In this document: positions 7,678 through 15,124 of the stretch, piece by piece
Numbering within the stretch: position 1 is the first letter of the stretch
Layout of the letters: each line of letters opens with the position of its first letter
Assembly: GCA_903916165.1 (NCBI GenBank)
Contig: CAIWVR010000109.1
Coordinates: 1-20,652 of the forward strand
Source: an uncultured Hyphomicrobiales bacterium
Lineage (GTDB): Bacteria; Pseudomonadota; Alphaproteobacteria; Rhizobiales; Beijerinckiaceae
Direction: 5' to 3'
Length of the DNA stretch: 20,652 bases
Notes under the pieces: generated by a model
Told to the model about the DNA's origin: nothing
The model's input: only the letters and a program-made list of their open reading frames with translations
Database searches by the model: none
Program-made: the position numbers and the translations under genes

Positions 7678-8883
7678 ATGAAACCGGGTCTGTTGACGAT
7701 TGGTGTGATTTCCGCTGCCACCCTGATGGGTGTGGCGGCAGGCTCCGCGCAGGAAACATTGCGCTTCGGGGCCCCGCTCGCCCTGACCGGCGCTCTTGCC
7801 GATGCGGGTGTGAAGTCGAAGCAGGGCTATGATGTCTGCGTTTCCGCCGTCAATGAAAAGGGCGGCGTCAATGTGGGCGGCAAGAAGATGAAGCTCGAAC
7901 TGGTGGAATATGACTACCAGAGCGAAACCAACCGCGCCGTGCAAATGGTGCAGCGGCTCATCAATGTCGACAAGGTGCCTTTCCTCCTCGCGCCCTATGG
8001 CTCCGGGGACACCAAGGCCACCGCGGTCGTCGCCGAGCGCAACGGCGTGCCGATGGTGGCGGCTGCAGCGGCGACGCCATCCGTCTTCGACCAGAATTTC
8101 CAGAACCTGTTTGGCATCCTGTTCCCGAACCGGATGATCACGGATCAGGAGGTCGCCTATTACAGGAAGACCGCGCCCGAGGTGAAGAAGGTCGCGATCC
8201 TGGCGCTGAACAGCCTGTTCCCGAAGGCCATCGCCGGTGAACTCGCGGAATCGGCCAAGGCCGCCGGCCTCGACGTCGTCTACAACACGATCTATTCGCC
8301 CGACACACCGGACTTCTCGAATGCGCTGACGCAGATCAAGGGCCTCAATCCTGACTGGATCTATGCAACTGGCTATACGCAAGACCTGATCAACATCCGC
8401 CGTCAGATGAATGATCTCGGCGTGTCAGCCAAGATCGTCAGCATGACGGCTGGCCCCGCCTATCCGGAATTTGCGGAGAATGTGAAGGGGCTGGCGGAGA
8501 ATGTGACCACGAATTCGTGGTGGCACGAAAACGCCAATTATAAGGACGCTTATCACTTCGGCTCGTCGCTGAAGTATAATGAGATCTTCCAGCAGCGCTT
8601 CAAGCGCAATGCGACCTATCTCGAAGCGGCGGCCACTGCGGCCTGCCAGACTCTGGTTATTGCGATCGAGGAGGCGAAGTCCATCGCGCCCGATGATGTC
8701 CGCAAGGTCCTGCGCGAAAAGACGTTCGAAACATTCTACGGGCCGGTTCATTTCGGCAAGACCGGGCAGAATGATTTTAACGCCGCCCTGGTCATGCAGA
8801 TCCAGAACGGCAAGCTGACGGTTTTGGCGCCTGAAAGCCTGAAGCAGGCCGACCTCAAGATCGGCGTCCCGTCAGCCAAGTAA
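7678..8883 (+). CDS. Periplasmic substrate-binding protein, LivK/Peripla_BP_6 family
   Basis: Receptor of the ABC importer: it captures the solute in the periplasm and delivers it to the LivHM channel. The 401-residue product has a signal peptide (about residues 1-24, cleavage near GSAQ-E). The family-typical start of the mature domain (LRFGAPLALTGALADAG) leads into two Rossmann-like lobes. ATG 7678 follows GAAGGAGGG at ideal spacing. It lies between livF and livH on the same strand with short gaps, so stoichiometric expression is expected. The family covers amino acids, amides, aromatic acids and others. The ligand cannot be told from sequence, though the neighbouring divergent molybdenum hydroxylase suggests its substrate (inference). 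Confidence 0.92.
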   Translation: MKPGLLTIGVISAATLMGVAAGSAQETLRFGAPLALTGALADAGVKSKQGYDVCVSAVNEKGGVNVGGKKMKLELVEYDYQSETNRAVQMVQRLINVDKVPFLLAPYGSGDTKATAVVAERNGVPMVAAAAATPSVFDQNFQNLFGILFPNRMITDQEVAYYRKTAPEVKKVAILALNSLFPKAIAGELAESAKAAGLDVVYNTIYSPDTPDFSNALTQIKGLNPDWIYATGYTQDLINIRRQMNDLGVSAKIVSMTAGPAYPEFAENVKGLAENVTTNSWWHENANYKDAYHFGSSLKYNEIFQQRFKRNATYLEAAATAACQTLVIAIEEAKSIAPDDVRKVLREKTFETFYGPVHFGKTGQNDFNAALVMQIQNGKLTVLAPESLKQADLKIGVPSAK

Positions 8884-8892
8884 GGTCGCTTC

Positions 8893-9750
8893 ATGCTGGC
8901 GCAATATATCGTCAACGGAATCCTGATGGGAGGACTCTACGCCTGTCTGGCGGTAGGGTTCTCCCTCATCTGGGGCGTGTTGAACATTGTCAACATGCTG
9001 CATGGATCAGCGGTGGTGCTCGGGGCCTATTTCTGCATTTTCGGTGTTCAGACATACGGCCTCCCACTCTATATTGTGGTGCCGATCGCCTGCGTGTCAC
9101 TCTATGCGGCCGGCTACGCCATCCAGCGCATCGTCATCAACCGCGTCATCGCGCAACCCATCCTGATCTCGCTGACGCTGACCTTTGGCCTCGAGCTGAT
9201 CGTCAACAACGTGCTGCTCAATCTCGTCAGCGCCACGCCGCGTTCCCTGACGACGAATTTCGGCGTTATCGAATTCTTCGGCCTGCGCCTGCCGGTCGTG
9301 CGGGTTGGCGCCATGGCTGTGGCGCTGGCGCTCACCGGGCTTCTCTACTGGCTGCTGCGCCATTCCTCTCTTGGGCGTGCGATCATCGCGGTGCGCATGG
9401 ACCGTTTCGCCGCCGCGCTCATGGGCATTCGTGTCAACCGGATCTATGCGATCACCTTCGGCATCGGCACGCTGATGGCCGGCGCGGCAGGGTGCGCGAT
9501 GGCGCTCATCTATCCGATCACGCCGCTGATGAGCGGGCTCTTCCTCGGCAAGGCCTTCGTGATCTGCGTGCTTGGCGGCCTCGGCAGTGTGCCGGGTGCG
9601 ATCGTCGGTGGCATTGCGCTTGGCCTGATCGAGGGGGCAGGATCGGTCTTTCTGGGTCAGCAATGGTCATCCTCGGTGGGCTTCCTTCTGATGATGATCA
9701 TCATCGTGCTGATGCCAAGCGGACTTGCCGGGAAGAAGGGTTACGAATGA
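8893..9750 (+). CDS. livH: ABC transporter permease, LivH family
   Basis: Inner-membrane channel subunit of the HAAT importer, pairing with the following LivM-type permease. It has 285 residues and is very hydrophobic, with about eight predicted membrane segments. The family start GFSLIWGVLNIVNMLHG lies near residues 22-38. The EAA-like cytoplasmic loop is in the region AFVICVLGGLGSVPGA (about 222-237). ATG 8893 is ten bases after the receptor stop codon. Its last bases overlap the next start by 4 (ATGA), the usual translational coupling of the permease pair. Confidence 0.93.
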   Translation: MLAQYIVNGILMGGLYACLAVGFSLIWGVLNIVNMLHGSAVVLGAYFCIFGVQTYGLPLYIVVPIACVSLYAAGYAIQRIVINRVIAQPILISLTLTFGLELIVNNVLLNLVSATPRSLTTNFGVIEFFGLRLPVVRVGAMAVALALTGLLYWLLRHSSLGRAIIAVRMDRFAAALMGIRVNRIYAITFGIGTLMAGAAGCAMALIYPITPLMSGLFLGKAFVICVLGGLGSVPGAIVGGIALGLIEGAGSVFLGQQWSSSVGFLLMMIIIVLMPSGLAGKKGYE

Positions 9751-10709
9751 TCTTCGACGGGAAGGCCTGGCTTCAATTGCTCGCCGGTTCGGTGATCCTT
9801 GCGCTCGCCGTCCTCGCCGCGGGTGGGATGAACAATTACCAGCTGCAGGTCGGTGCCTCGCTCGCCATGCTGTGTTCGCTCTGCCTCGCGTGGAACGTGG
9901 TCGGTGGCTACATGGGCTATCCCTCCTTTGCGACGGCGACGTTCTTCGGCCTCGGCGCCTATGGTGCCGCCATCTCGCAGACATGGGGCACCCCGCTTGT
10001 CTTGTCGTGGGTGGTTGCGACAGGCGTCGCGGGCGCGGTCGCGGGCATTTTTGGTGGCGCGCTGCTTCGGCTGAAGGGGCATTACTTCGCCATCGGCACG
10101 ATCGCCACTGTCGAAGTCTTTCGTGAGATCGCCAACAATTGGGATGGTTTCACCGGAGGTGCTGTCGGGCTGAACCTGCCGATGATCCCCGGCTCTCCGG
10201 AGGTCGTCGGCCGTTTCTTCTATCTGGTCATGCTTGGTTCGGCCTTCCTCGCCTTTCTGGCGACATTGGTTATGGCCCATTCGCGTTTCGGATTTGGCCT
10301 GCGCTGCATCAAGCAGAATGAGCAGGCCGCAGCCATGGTCGGTCTTGAGGTCTATCGTTACAAGGTCGCAGCCTTCGTTCTCTCGGCGATGCTCTGCGGT
10401 GCCACGGGCGGCATCTACGCCTCCATGGTGGGCTTCCTCGAGCCCAAGGACGGCTTCAGCATTCTGATGACCATTGAGGTCCCCGTCATGGTCATGCTCG
10501 GCGGCATGGGGACCGTCTTCGGCCCGCTGATTGGGGCCGTGATCTACATCGTGCTGCGGGAATTCGTCTGGGCCCATTTCATCGATTGGCACAGCGGCAT
10601 TCTGGGCGTCATCATCGTCATCGCCATTCTCGTCCTGCCAAATGGCGTGTTGGGTTGGCGTGCAGGACAAGCCTGGCGCGCCTGGCGGCCCAAAAGCGCA
10701 AAGGCCTGA
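9747..10709 (+). CDS. livM: ABC transporter permease, LivM family
   Basis: Second channel subunit of the importer. In 320 residues the protein has repeated hydrophobic helices. The conserved LivM stretches are GYMGYPSFATATFFGLGAYG (about 53-72) and RLKGHYFAIGTIA (about 108-120), and the coupling-loop region is MLGGMGTVFGPLIGA. ATG 9747 overlaps the livH stop by 4 bases. The same frame is open upstream to 9492, but that would overlap livH by over 250 bases. LivG starts seven bases after its stop. Confidence 0.93.
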   Translation: MIFDGKAWLQLLAGSVILALAVLAAGGMNNYQLQVGASLAMLCSLCLAWNVVGGYMGYPSFATATFFGLGAYGAAISQTWGTPLVLSWVVATGVAGAVAGIFGGALLRLKGHYFAIGTIATVEVFREIANNWDGFTGGAVGLNLPMIPGSPEVVGRFFYLVMLGSAFLAFLATLVMAHSRFGFGLRCIKQNEQAAAMVGLEVYRYKVAAFVLSAMLCGATGGIYASMVGFLEPKDGFSILMTIEVPVMVMLGGMGTVFGPLIGAVIYIVLREFVWAHFIDWHSGILGVIIVIAILVLPNGVLGWRAGQAWRAWRPKSAKA

Positions 10710-10716
10710 GAGCGGA

Positions 10717-11472
10717 ATGACAGCGCCGATTCTCGAACTCAAGCACCTCACCCGTCATTTCGGCGGCATCCGCGCCGTCGACGATGTGAGCCTGCAATTG
10801 TTTCCCGGCGAGATCGTTGGCCTGATTGGCCCGAACGGCGCCGGAAAGACAACGCTGGTCAACCTGATTTCAGGATTCCTGCAAGCCTCCTCCGGACAGG
10901 TCATCTTCAACGGCGAGGACATCACGCGCGTCAAGCCGCAGCGGATCGCGCGCAAGGGCATCGCGCGCACGTTCCAGATCGTGCAGCCCTTTGCGCAGAT
11001 GACAGTGCTCGAGAATGTCATGGCGGCTGCGATGTTTGCCGGCGGGAGCGGGCTCAAGGAGTCCCGCGAGCGCGCCATCGCGCATCTCGAGTTCACCCAT
11101 CTTGCGGATATGAAGGACAGGCCTGCGAGCGAGCTCGCGCTTGCCAACCGCAAGCGGCTCGAACTGGCCAAGAGCCTCGCCATGAATCCGCGCATCCTCA
11201 TGCTCGATGAGGTCAATGCCGGGCTCAACACGTCCGAAATCGAAGACGCTCTCACGATGATCCGAAGAATTGCCGACACGGGAATCTCGATTGTGGTGAT
11301 CGAGCATCTCATGCGGGTCGTGGCGTCCCTGGCACAGCGCGTTGTCGTGCTTCATCGCGGTGCCATTCTAAGCCAGGGTTCGACCCAAGATGTGTTTGCA
11401 GACCAAAATGTGATTGAAGCTTATCTCGGCACCCGCTTCGCGCAAAAAGCGTCTGCCCAGTCAATGGGCTGA
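10717..11472 (+). CDS. livG: ABC transporter ATP-binding protein, LivG family
   Basis: Second ATPase of the importer, pairing with LivF. The 251-residue product has Walker A GPNGAGKTT at 38-46 and Walker B ILMLDE at 160-165. The C-terminal LivG extension ends with a conserved-looking EAYLGTRF. The ABC signature segment is unusual: where LSGGQ is expected the protein reads ELALANRKRLEL (139-150). A variant of this form, with RKRLELA followed by DEVxAGL, occurs in a subset of LivG proteins, so the gene is probably functional and may work with the canonical LivF signature. ATG 10717 is chosen over upstream in-frame starts because it lies just after livM with GCGGA upstream. It is the last gene of the operon. 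Confidence 0.91.
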   Translation: MTAPILELKHLTRHFGGIRAVDDVSLQLFPGEIVGLIGPNGAGKTTLVNLISGFLQASSGQVIFNGEDITRVKPQRIARKGIARTFQIVQPFAQMTVLENVMAAAMFAGGSGLKESRERAIAHLEFTHLADMKDRPASELALANRKRLELAKSLAMNPRILMLDEVNAGLNTSEIEDALTMIRRIADTGISIVVIEHLMRVVASLAQRVVVLHRGAILSQGSTQDVFADQNVIEAYLGTRFAQKASAQSMG

Positions 11473-11623
11473 AGCCAGGAGTCATCCGTCTCGGGTGTCG
11501 TTTGCGGCCTCCAGCCAAAGATCTTCCGCAGGTGAAATGGTGCAGCAACATATTTAGAAGAACAGACCCTCTGACTGTCGACAAAAGCACTGCATTCGTC
11601 TCGACGGGGTCGCGTCTCAAAGA

Positions 11624-11635
11624 CAGACTCGTCTG
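11624..11635. promoter_or_regulatory. Small palindrome CAGAC-TC-GTCTG upstream of the dioxygenase
   Basis: The two 5-base arms are perfect reverse complements around a 2-base centre. The site lies about 105 bases upstream of the dioxygenase ATG and ten bases before a TTGAAC box, where an activator or repressor could bind. Such a short palindrome may be fortuitous. Confidence 0.25.
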
Positions 11636-11644
11636 ATCCCTCCC

Positions 11645-11671
11645 TTGAACCGGTCCACCCCAAGCTATGAC
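11645..11671 (+). promoter_or_regulatory. Candidate promoter of the dioxygenase gene
   Basis: TTGAAC (11645-11650) and TATGAC (11666-11671) resemble -35 and -10 boxes. The 15-base spacer is shorter than the ideal 17. The site stands about 70 bases before the start codon, leaving an A-rich leader. Confidence 0.3.
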
Positions 11672-11738
11672 TTTGGGACAGACGAGGACCGAAATGCCGG
11701 CGTAGATTCAAGAACAAACAAAAAATGAGGAGGCTATT

Positions 11739-12632
11739 ATGAGCTTTACTGTGAAACAGCTCTCGCCAGCGGGGGCTTCCGAAGTGACTGGCCTGGACGT
11801 AAGAAATGGTATTGGTGACGAGGATATGTCGCGTTTGCGAGATGTTTTCCGTCAGTCACCAATTTTGTGTCTTCGGGATCAGCACTTGTCGCCGACGCAA
11901 CAAGCAAATTTTTCGCGGCAATGGGGGCCTTTAGAAAAGCAGGGTAAGTCGGATTATTGTCATCCAGATGATGCCGATATTCTGATCTTGTCGAATGAGC
12001 GTCGAGCCGACGGCTCGCAGGTTGGTATTGTCGATGCCGGTGATTTCTGGCATTCGGATTCATCGCATATGGAAGAGCCATGCCAGATGACAATGCTGTT
12101 GGCTGTGAAAAATCCTGAAAAGGGAGGCGATACGCATTTCATCAATATGTATCAAGCGTATGAGGCGATGCCAGAAGCGTTGAAGGCTCGTATTGTTGGA
12201 CGCAGCGCGGTGCACCATAGCTCTAAAACGCTCAACCCTCGTGTCACTATTTCAGCCGAAAGGGCTAACGCTACAGAATATTATAAGTCGTCAGAGAAAA
12301 TGAAGAAGCCGGTTGTTCAGCCCATGGTGCGCACACATCCAGCTACAGGGCGCCAATCACTTTATGTTTCACCGCGTTTCACAATCGGAATCGATGGAAT
12401 GGATGATGCAGAGGCTCAACCATTGCTCGACGAGGTGTTTCGACACATGTTTTCATCTCAGGCGTGGCGATATACGCATAAGTGGAAAGATGGCGATCTC
12501 GTATTTTGGGATAATGCTTGTTTGAATCACATGGCAGGTGGCGGCTACGAATATCCCGACACGCGCAGGATGCACCGCACAACAATAGCGGGTGGAAAAG
12601 CCTTTTACGAATCGAAACCGGCCAAAACATAA
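11739..12632 (+). CDS. TauD/TfdA-family Fe(II)/2-oxoglutarate dioxygenase
   Basis: A cytoplasmic non-haem iron dioxygenase that hydroxylates a small substrate, coupling it to oxidative decarboxylation of 2-oxoglutarate. In 297 residues the iron-binding HxD is His105-Ser-Asp107 (WHSDSSH) and the distal ligand His264 (WDNACLNHMAG). The 2-oxoglutarate-binding Arg is in RRMHRTTIAG (Arg276 or Arg280). GGDTHF at 129-134 carries the conserved Thr. Family members include taurine, 2,4-D and alkylsulfate dioxygenases; the closing motif MHRTTIAG is typical of the TfdA side. ATG 11739 has GAGGAGG at good spacing. Base composition is clearly lower in GC than the flanking operons, and codon third positions favour A/T, suggesting separate acquisition. 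It is a single gene. The substrate is unknown. Confidence 0.88.
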   Translation: MSFTVKQLSPAGASEVTGLDVRNGIGDEDMSRLRDVFRQSPILCLRDQHLSPTQQANFSRQWGPLEKQGKSDYCHPDDADILILSNERRADGSQVGIVDAGDFWHSDSSHMEEPCQMTMLLAVKNPEKGGDTHFINMYQAYEAMPEALKARIVGRSAVHHSSKTLNPRVTISAERANATEYYKSSEKMKKPVVQPMVRTHPATGRQSLYVSPRFTIGIDGMDDAEAQPLLDEVFRHMFSSQAWRYTHKWKDGDLVFWDNACLNHMAGGGYEYPDTRRMHRTTIAGGKAFYESKPAKT

Positions 12633-12799
12633 AGACAAGTCAAGCAATATTGATCTGGCACGCATGCAGTGGTCATCGAATTTGGATTGGTCTTCCCAAG
12701 CCCGACCTTTAACAACTGCATGTCGCCTCTCTGAAAAGGGTTGGTTGTGACGATTGTGCCCTGTTTGTGACGCCAGCAGCGATGCCGCGTCTCAATTGC
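12633..12799. other. Spacer downstream of the dioxygenase
   Basis: No gene or clear hairpin terminator is seen. It probably contains the far end of the decayed receptor gene, too eroded to read. Confidence 0.4.
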
Positions 12800-13178
12800 C
12801 ATCGTCTTTGCGACGGTGCCGGAGTGATTGTGACGCATAGACTTCCACGCCTGACTGGTCGTCGGGATGAAACAAGAAGAATTGCATTGTTTGAAATACC
12901 ATGAATCAATTTCGAACAGCAGTGGCAATTTCATTGGGGTGCTTCCGGGAGCCTTGCAAACGGACGCGCAATATCATTGGATGCGAGCCTTAATCCAATA
13001 TGTGTTGTTTTTCTTCGTCAAATGCGAAGTCCAATGCGAGCGGCATGTTCGACAAAGCCGGGTCCCGGGCGTTTCCATTCTGACATAAAACTGTGATTGT
13101 TCGGTCGTTAAGCCAATCGGGATATTTTGCCAGCAGATTGCTCAGGCGAAAGGTGCCGATCCCTTGCACCTCGCCCTT
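12800..13178 (-). pseudogene. Decayed C-terminal part of a Bug/TctC-type solute receptor
   Basis: Reading the minus strand from 13178 gives KGEVQGIGTF, then LLAKYPDWLNDRTITVLCQN and NMPLALDFAFDEEKQHILD up to a stop at 12992-12990. This is the pattern of a tripartite tricarboxylate transporter receptor C-terminal half (PDW...I.VLVQ...DVPLV.DFA...E.. Q.L). It then continues in a second frame as LASNDIARPFARLPEAPQ, and in a third as NEIATAVRN down to 12909. Weaker similarity (HPDDQSGVEVYA, SGTVAKTMA) reaches about 12800. At least two frameshifts and the loss of the N-terminal half show the gene is dead. It is a relative of, but clearly diverged from, the intact receptor at 16227-17228. Confidence 0.65.
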
Positions 13179-13300
13179 TTTCCCTGATGGGCGTCGAGGC
13201 CATGGTGCCGAGCAGCCTCCACGACCGCTGTTTGCGCACGCCATCGCCAAGATTGCTCAAAGACATCAGAACCGCCGCCGTGAGGGCAGGGTGCCCCATC
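13179..13300. other. Spacer between receptor remnant and YciI-like gene
   Basis: No frame here continues the Bug-like remnant towards its N-terminus, so the break point of the decayed gene is near 13178. Nothing else is recognised. Confidence 0.4.
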
Positions 13301-13723
13301 TCAGGCGTTGCTTTTGGTGAGTGTATAGGTGCGGTCGTCGATCTTGAGCACGCCGTCGGCGAGTCGCAATTCCAGCTTCAGCGTTCCTTCATTGCGTTGC
13401 CACGGCAGCACGTCCATCAGGCGCAGGCCGATGCGGGTGTAGGGCTCTTCATGCCCGATGCGGGTGGCTTCCTCACGGCTTGGCGCGCGAATGATGATCA
13501 TGCCTGAACCGGAGGGTTTTTCGCTGCGGTCGGCGAAAGGCCCCGCTGCGAACAGAATGCCCTGCCGTTCGAGGGTCAGCAGATAATTGTGATGTTCAAT
13601 CCGGAGGAGATCGCGGGATTCGATCGGTGGTGCCTCCGGATTGGGACGCATCATCAGCACGTAGGTCTGTTCACGCGCGAGCGATCCCGTGATCGCCGCA
13701 ACCTGCTCTGCCGCACTTGCCAT
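13301..13723 (-). CDS. YciI-like (YCII domain) protein
   Basis: A small cytoplasmic protein of 140 residues with one YCII/dimeric alpha-beta-barrel domain. Family features are YVLMMRPNP near residue 21, EHHNYLLTLERQGILFAAGP with a central His (about 43-62), GSGMIIIRA, and the closing EEPYTRIGLRLMDVLPW. The fold can bind small aromatic or lactone substrates in some pathways, but most members have no known role. I choose ATG 13723, with GGGGG six bases upstream. The frame is open to 13873 but the extra segment is not family-like. It stands alone on this strand; the neighbour downstream is the decayed receptor gene. Confidence 0.8.
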   Translation of the reverse strand: MASAAEQVAAITGSLAREQTYVLMMRPNPEAPPIESRDLLRIEHHNYLLTLERQGILFAAGPFADRSEKPSGSGMIIIRAPSREEATRIGHEEPYTRIGLRLMDVLPWQRNEGTLKLELRLADGVLKIDDRTYTLTKSNA

Positions 13724-14182
13724 AAGATTCCCCCGTATATTCTTGCGGAAATGATGGATGGGAAGCGCCAGGACAACAAGCATTTTGAGGTCAAGTCCTG
13801 CAGATGATCGGTCCTCCGGACGATCTTCGTGCTTTTTCCCCTGATATTGCGTCCAGCTGGGCCGGTGACGCACAGGGGAAAAGCGCCCGGTGCCGATGAG
13901 GCAGTCTTGCCGTTTCCGGATGGATCGCGGCTCAAAGGGCCACTGACGCTCAAATTGAACAAACCAGTTAACAGCACGATTTTTATAAACGAAGCGTCGT
14001 CAATAAATTTAAATCAGAAAAATGACTTAGTTATTTATGACTAGACATTTTTAAATCGCTACCCAATGAATAAATTATCAATTAATTCGCCACTTTATTA
14101 TAAATAATTTGAGCTTGCCTCCTATCAGGTCTTTGTTTAAAAATAAAAATTCGTGGATCTTGGCACAAAAGGCTCCAAGCCG
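13724..14182. other. Divergent intergenic region with a strongly AT-rich block
   Basis: From about 13950 to 14150 base composition drops to roughly 30 percent GC, against about 60 percent around it, with A/T runs throughout. No gene is seen. An imperfect palindrome (GATCGGTCC/GGACGATC) lies at about 13806-13825, near the YciI-like gene. The AT block leads into the regulator gene. It is likely a regulatory or nucleoid-protein-binding region, or a scar of acquired DNA. Confidence 0.5.
14115..14143 (+). promoter_or_regulatory. Candidate promoter of the response-regulator gene
   Basis: TTGCCT (14115-14120) and TAAAAA (14138-14143) are spaced 17 bases apart, each matching consensus at 4 of 6 positions. 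Transcription would begin near 14150, which makes the upstream GTG at 14153 a poor start and favours ATG 14183. Confidence 0.35.
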
Positions 14183-14845
14183 ATGTATCGCAGCGTTTTG
14201 GTAGCAGATAGCGATGAATTCTTTCGTATTGCATTAAGCGCTATACTCATGAATCAACTCGGTGTCGGGGCGGTTTTTGAAGCCTCTTCATTCACCGAAG
14301 CAAGCCATATTATCAAAAACAACGAATCAATCAGCTTAGCTCTTCTTGAGCCCGTCCTTCCGGAGGTTAAAAATCTAGATACATTTCGGTCCCTTTTCGC
14401 GTTGCAGCCTGACCTCAGGCTCGTGTTCGTGTCCGGATCGACCCAGCGTGCCGATGTCCTGAGCGCTTTGGAAATCGGCGCGCATGGTTATATCCTGAAG
14501 ACCAATGGTCCGATTGAATTGTGTCGGGCCCTCAAGATTGTCTCGGCTGGTGATATTTATATTCCGGCAAATTTTCTGGACATGCCTACCGCGCAGCGCG
14601 CGGCACCGCTGCGCCCGGAGCCTGTCATTGAGACAGAAACGGGTGTCCGTCTCACGCCCCGCCAGCGTGAAATGCTGGCCCTGATATCGGCTGGAAATTC
14701 GAACAAACAGATTTCACGCGCTCTTGGGCTCGGTGCCGGCACCGTCGCAGCCCATGTTGCTGCGGCCTTGAGGGCGCTGAACTTGCCCAACAGGGCGGCG
14801 CTTGCGGCTTATGCCGCTCGAAATCCGGACATCCTTGTCGGCTGA
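14183..14845 (+). CDS. NarL/FixJ-type response regulator with atypical receiver
   Basis: A transcription factor of 220 residues with a receiver domain (about 1-120) and a LuxR-type helix-turn-helix (about 157-215: LTPRQREMLALI, SNKQISRALGL, GTVAAHV). The receiver keeps one acidic-pocket Asp (Asp9 in VLVADSDEF), the switch Ser84 (VFVSGS) and Lys106 (YILKT). The phosphorylated Asp is replaced by Glu56 (LALLEPVLP), and the usual second acidic residue of the pocket is Ser10. Such pseudo-receivers are typically not controlled by phosphorylation, and Glu can mimic the active state (inference). Start ATG 14183 gives the standard receiver start; the in-frame GTG at 14153 is an alternative adding ten residues. 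No histidine kinase lies nearby. Its targets are unknown. Confidence 0.85.
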   Translation: MYRSVLVADSDEFFRIALSAILMNQLGVGAVFEASSFTEASHIIKNNESISLALLEPVLPEVKNLDTFRSLFALQPDLRLVFVSGSTQRADVLSALEIGAHGYILKTNGPIELCRALKIVSAGDIYIPANFLDMPTAQRAAPLRPEPVIETETGVRLTPRQREMLALISAGNSNKQISRALGLGAGTVAAHVAAALRALNLPNRAALAAYAARNPDILVG

Positions 14846-15124
14846 TGAGAGATCCGGCTTGGGACATTGGGCCAGCCCGATCACGGCAGGACATCGCTCT
14901 GACTGCGCCTGATGATCAGGACAGGGGGGGCGCTTGCCCAACCGGCTCGCCCCGCGTCCGGCCTTGGTGGGGGCAATGGCCTTGACTGTGCTCAGGGGCA
15001 AGAAGACGAAGCCTGAACAGGCCGACGCTCAATCCAACCCGACATGATCAGCGGCGTGTTTTGGGGCGAGGCAAGGCTGAAGCCCGCACCGCCTGCGATT
15101 GCTGCAAAAAGCGGCATGCGGAGG
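14846..15124. other. Convergent spacer between regulator and cyclodeaminase-like gene
   Basis: I find no clear terminator with a T tract. A minus-strand frame ending near 14992 contains a protein-like segment (AGGAGFSLASPQNTPLIMSG), but it has no ribosome site and matches no family I know. It could be a gene scrap. Confidence 0.35.

Noticed and set aside
9741..10751. 336-codon minus-strand frame opposite livM
   Set aside because: Antisense shadow rich in Asp, Glu, His and Gln, the mirror of a hydrophobic permease.
12990..13250. 86-codon minus-strand frame as an intact small gene
   Set aside because: Only the part after 13178 resembles a protein family, and that is an internal piece of a solute receptor; better read as part of a pseudogene.
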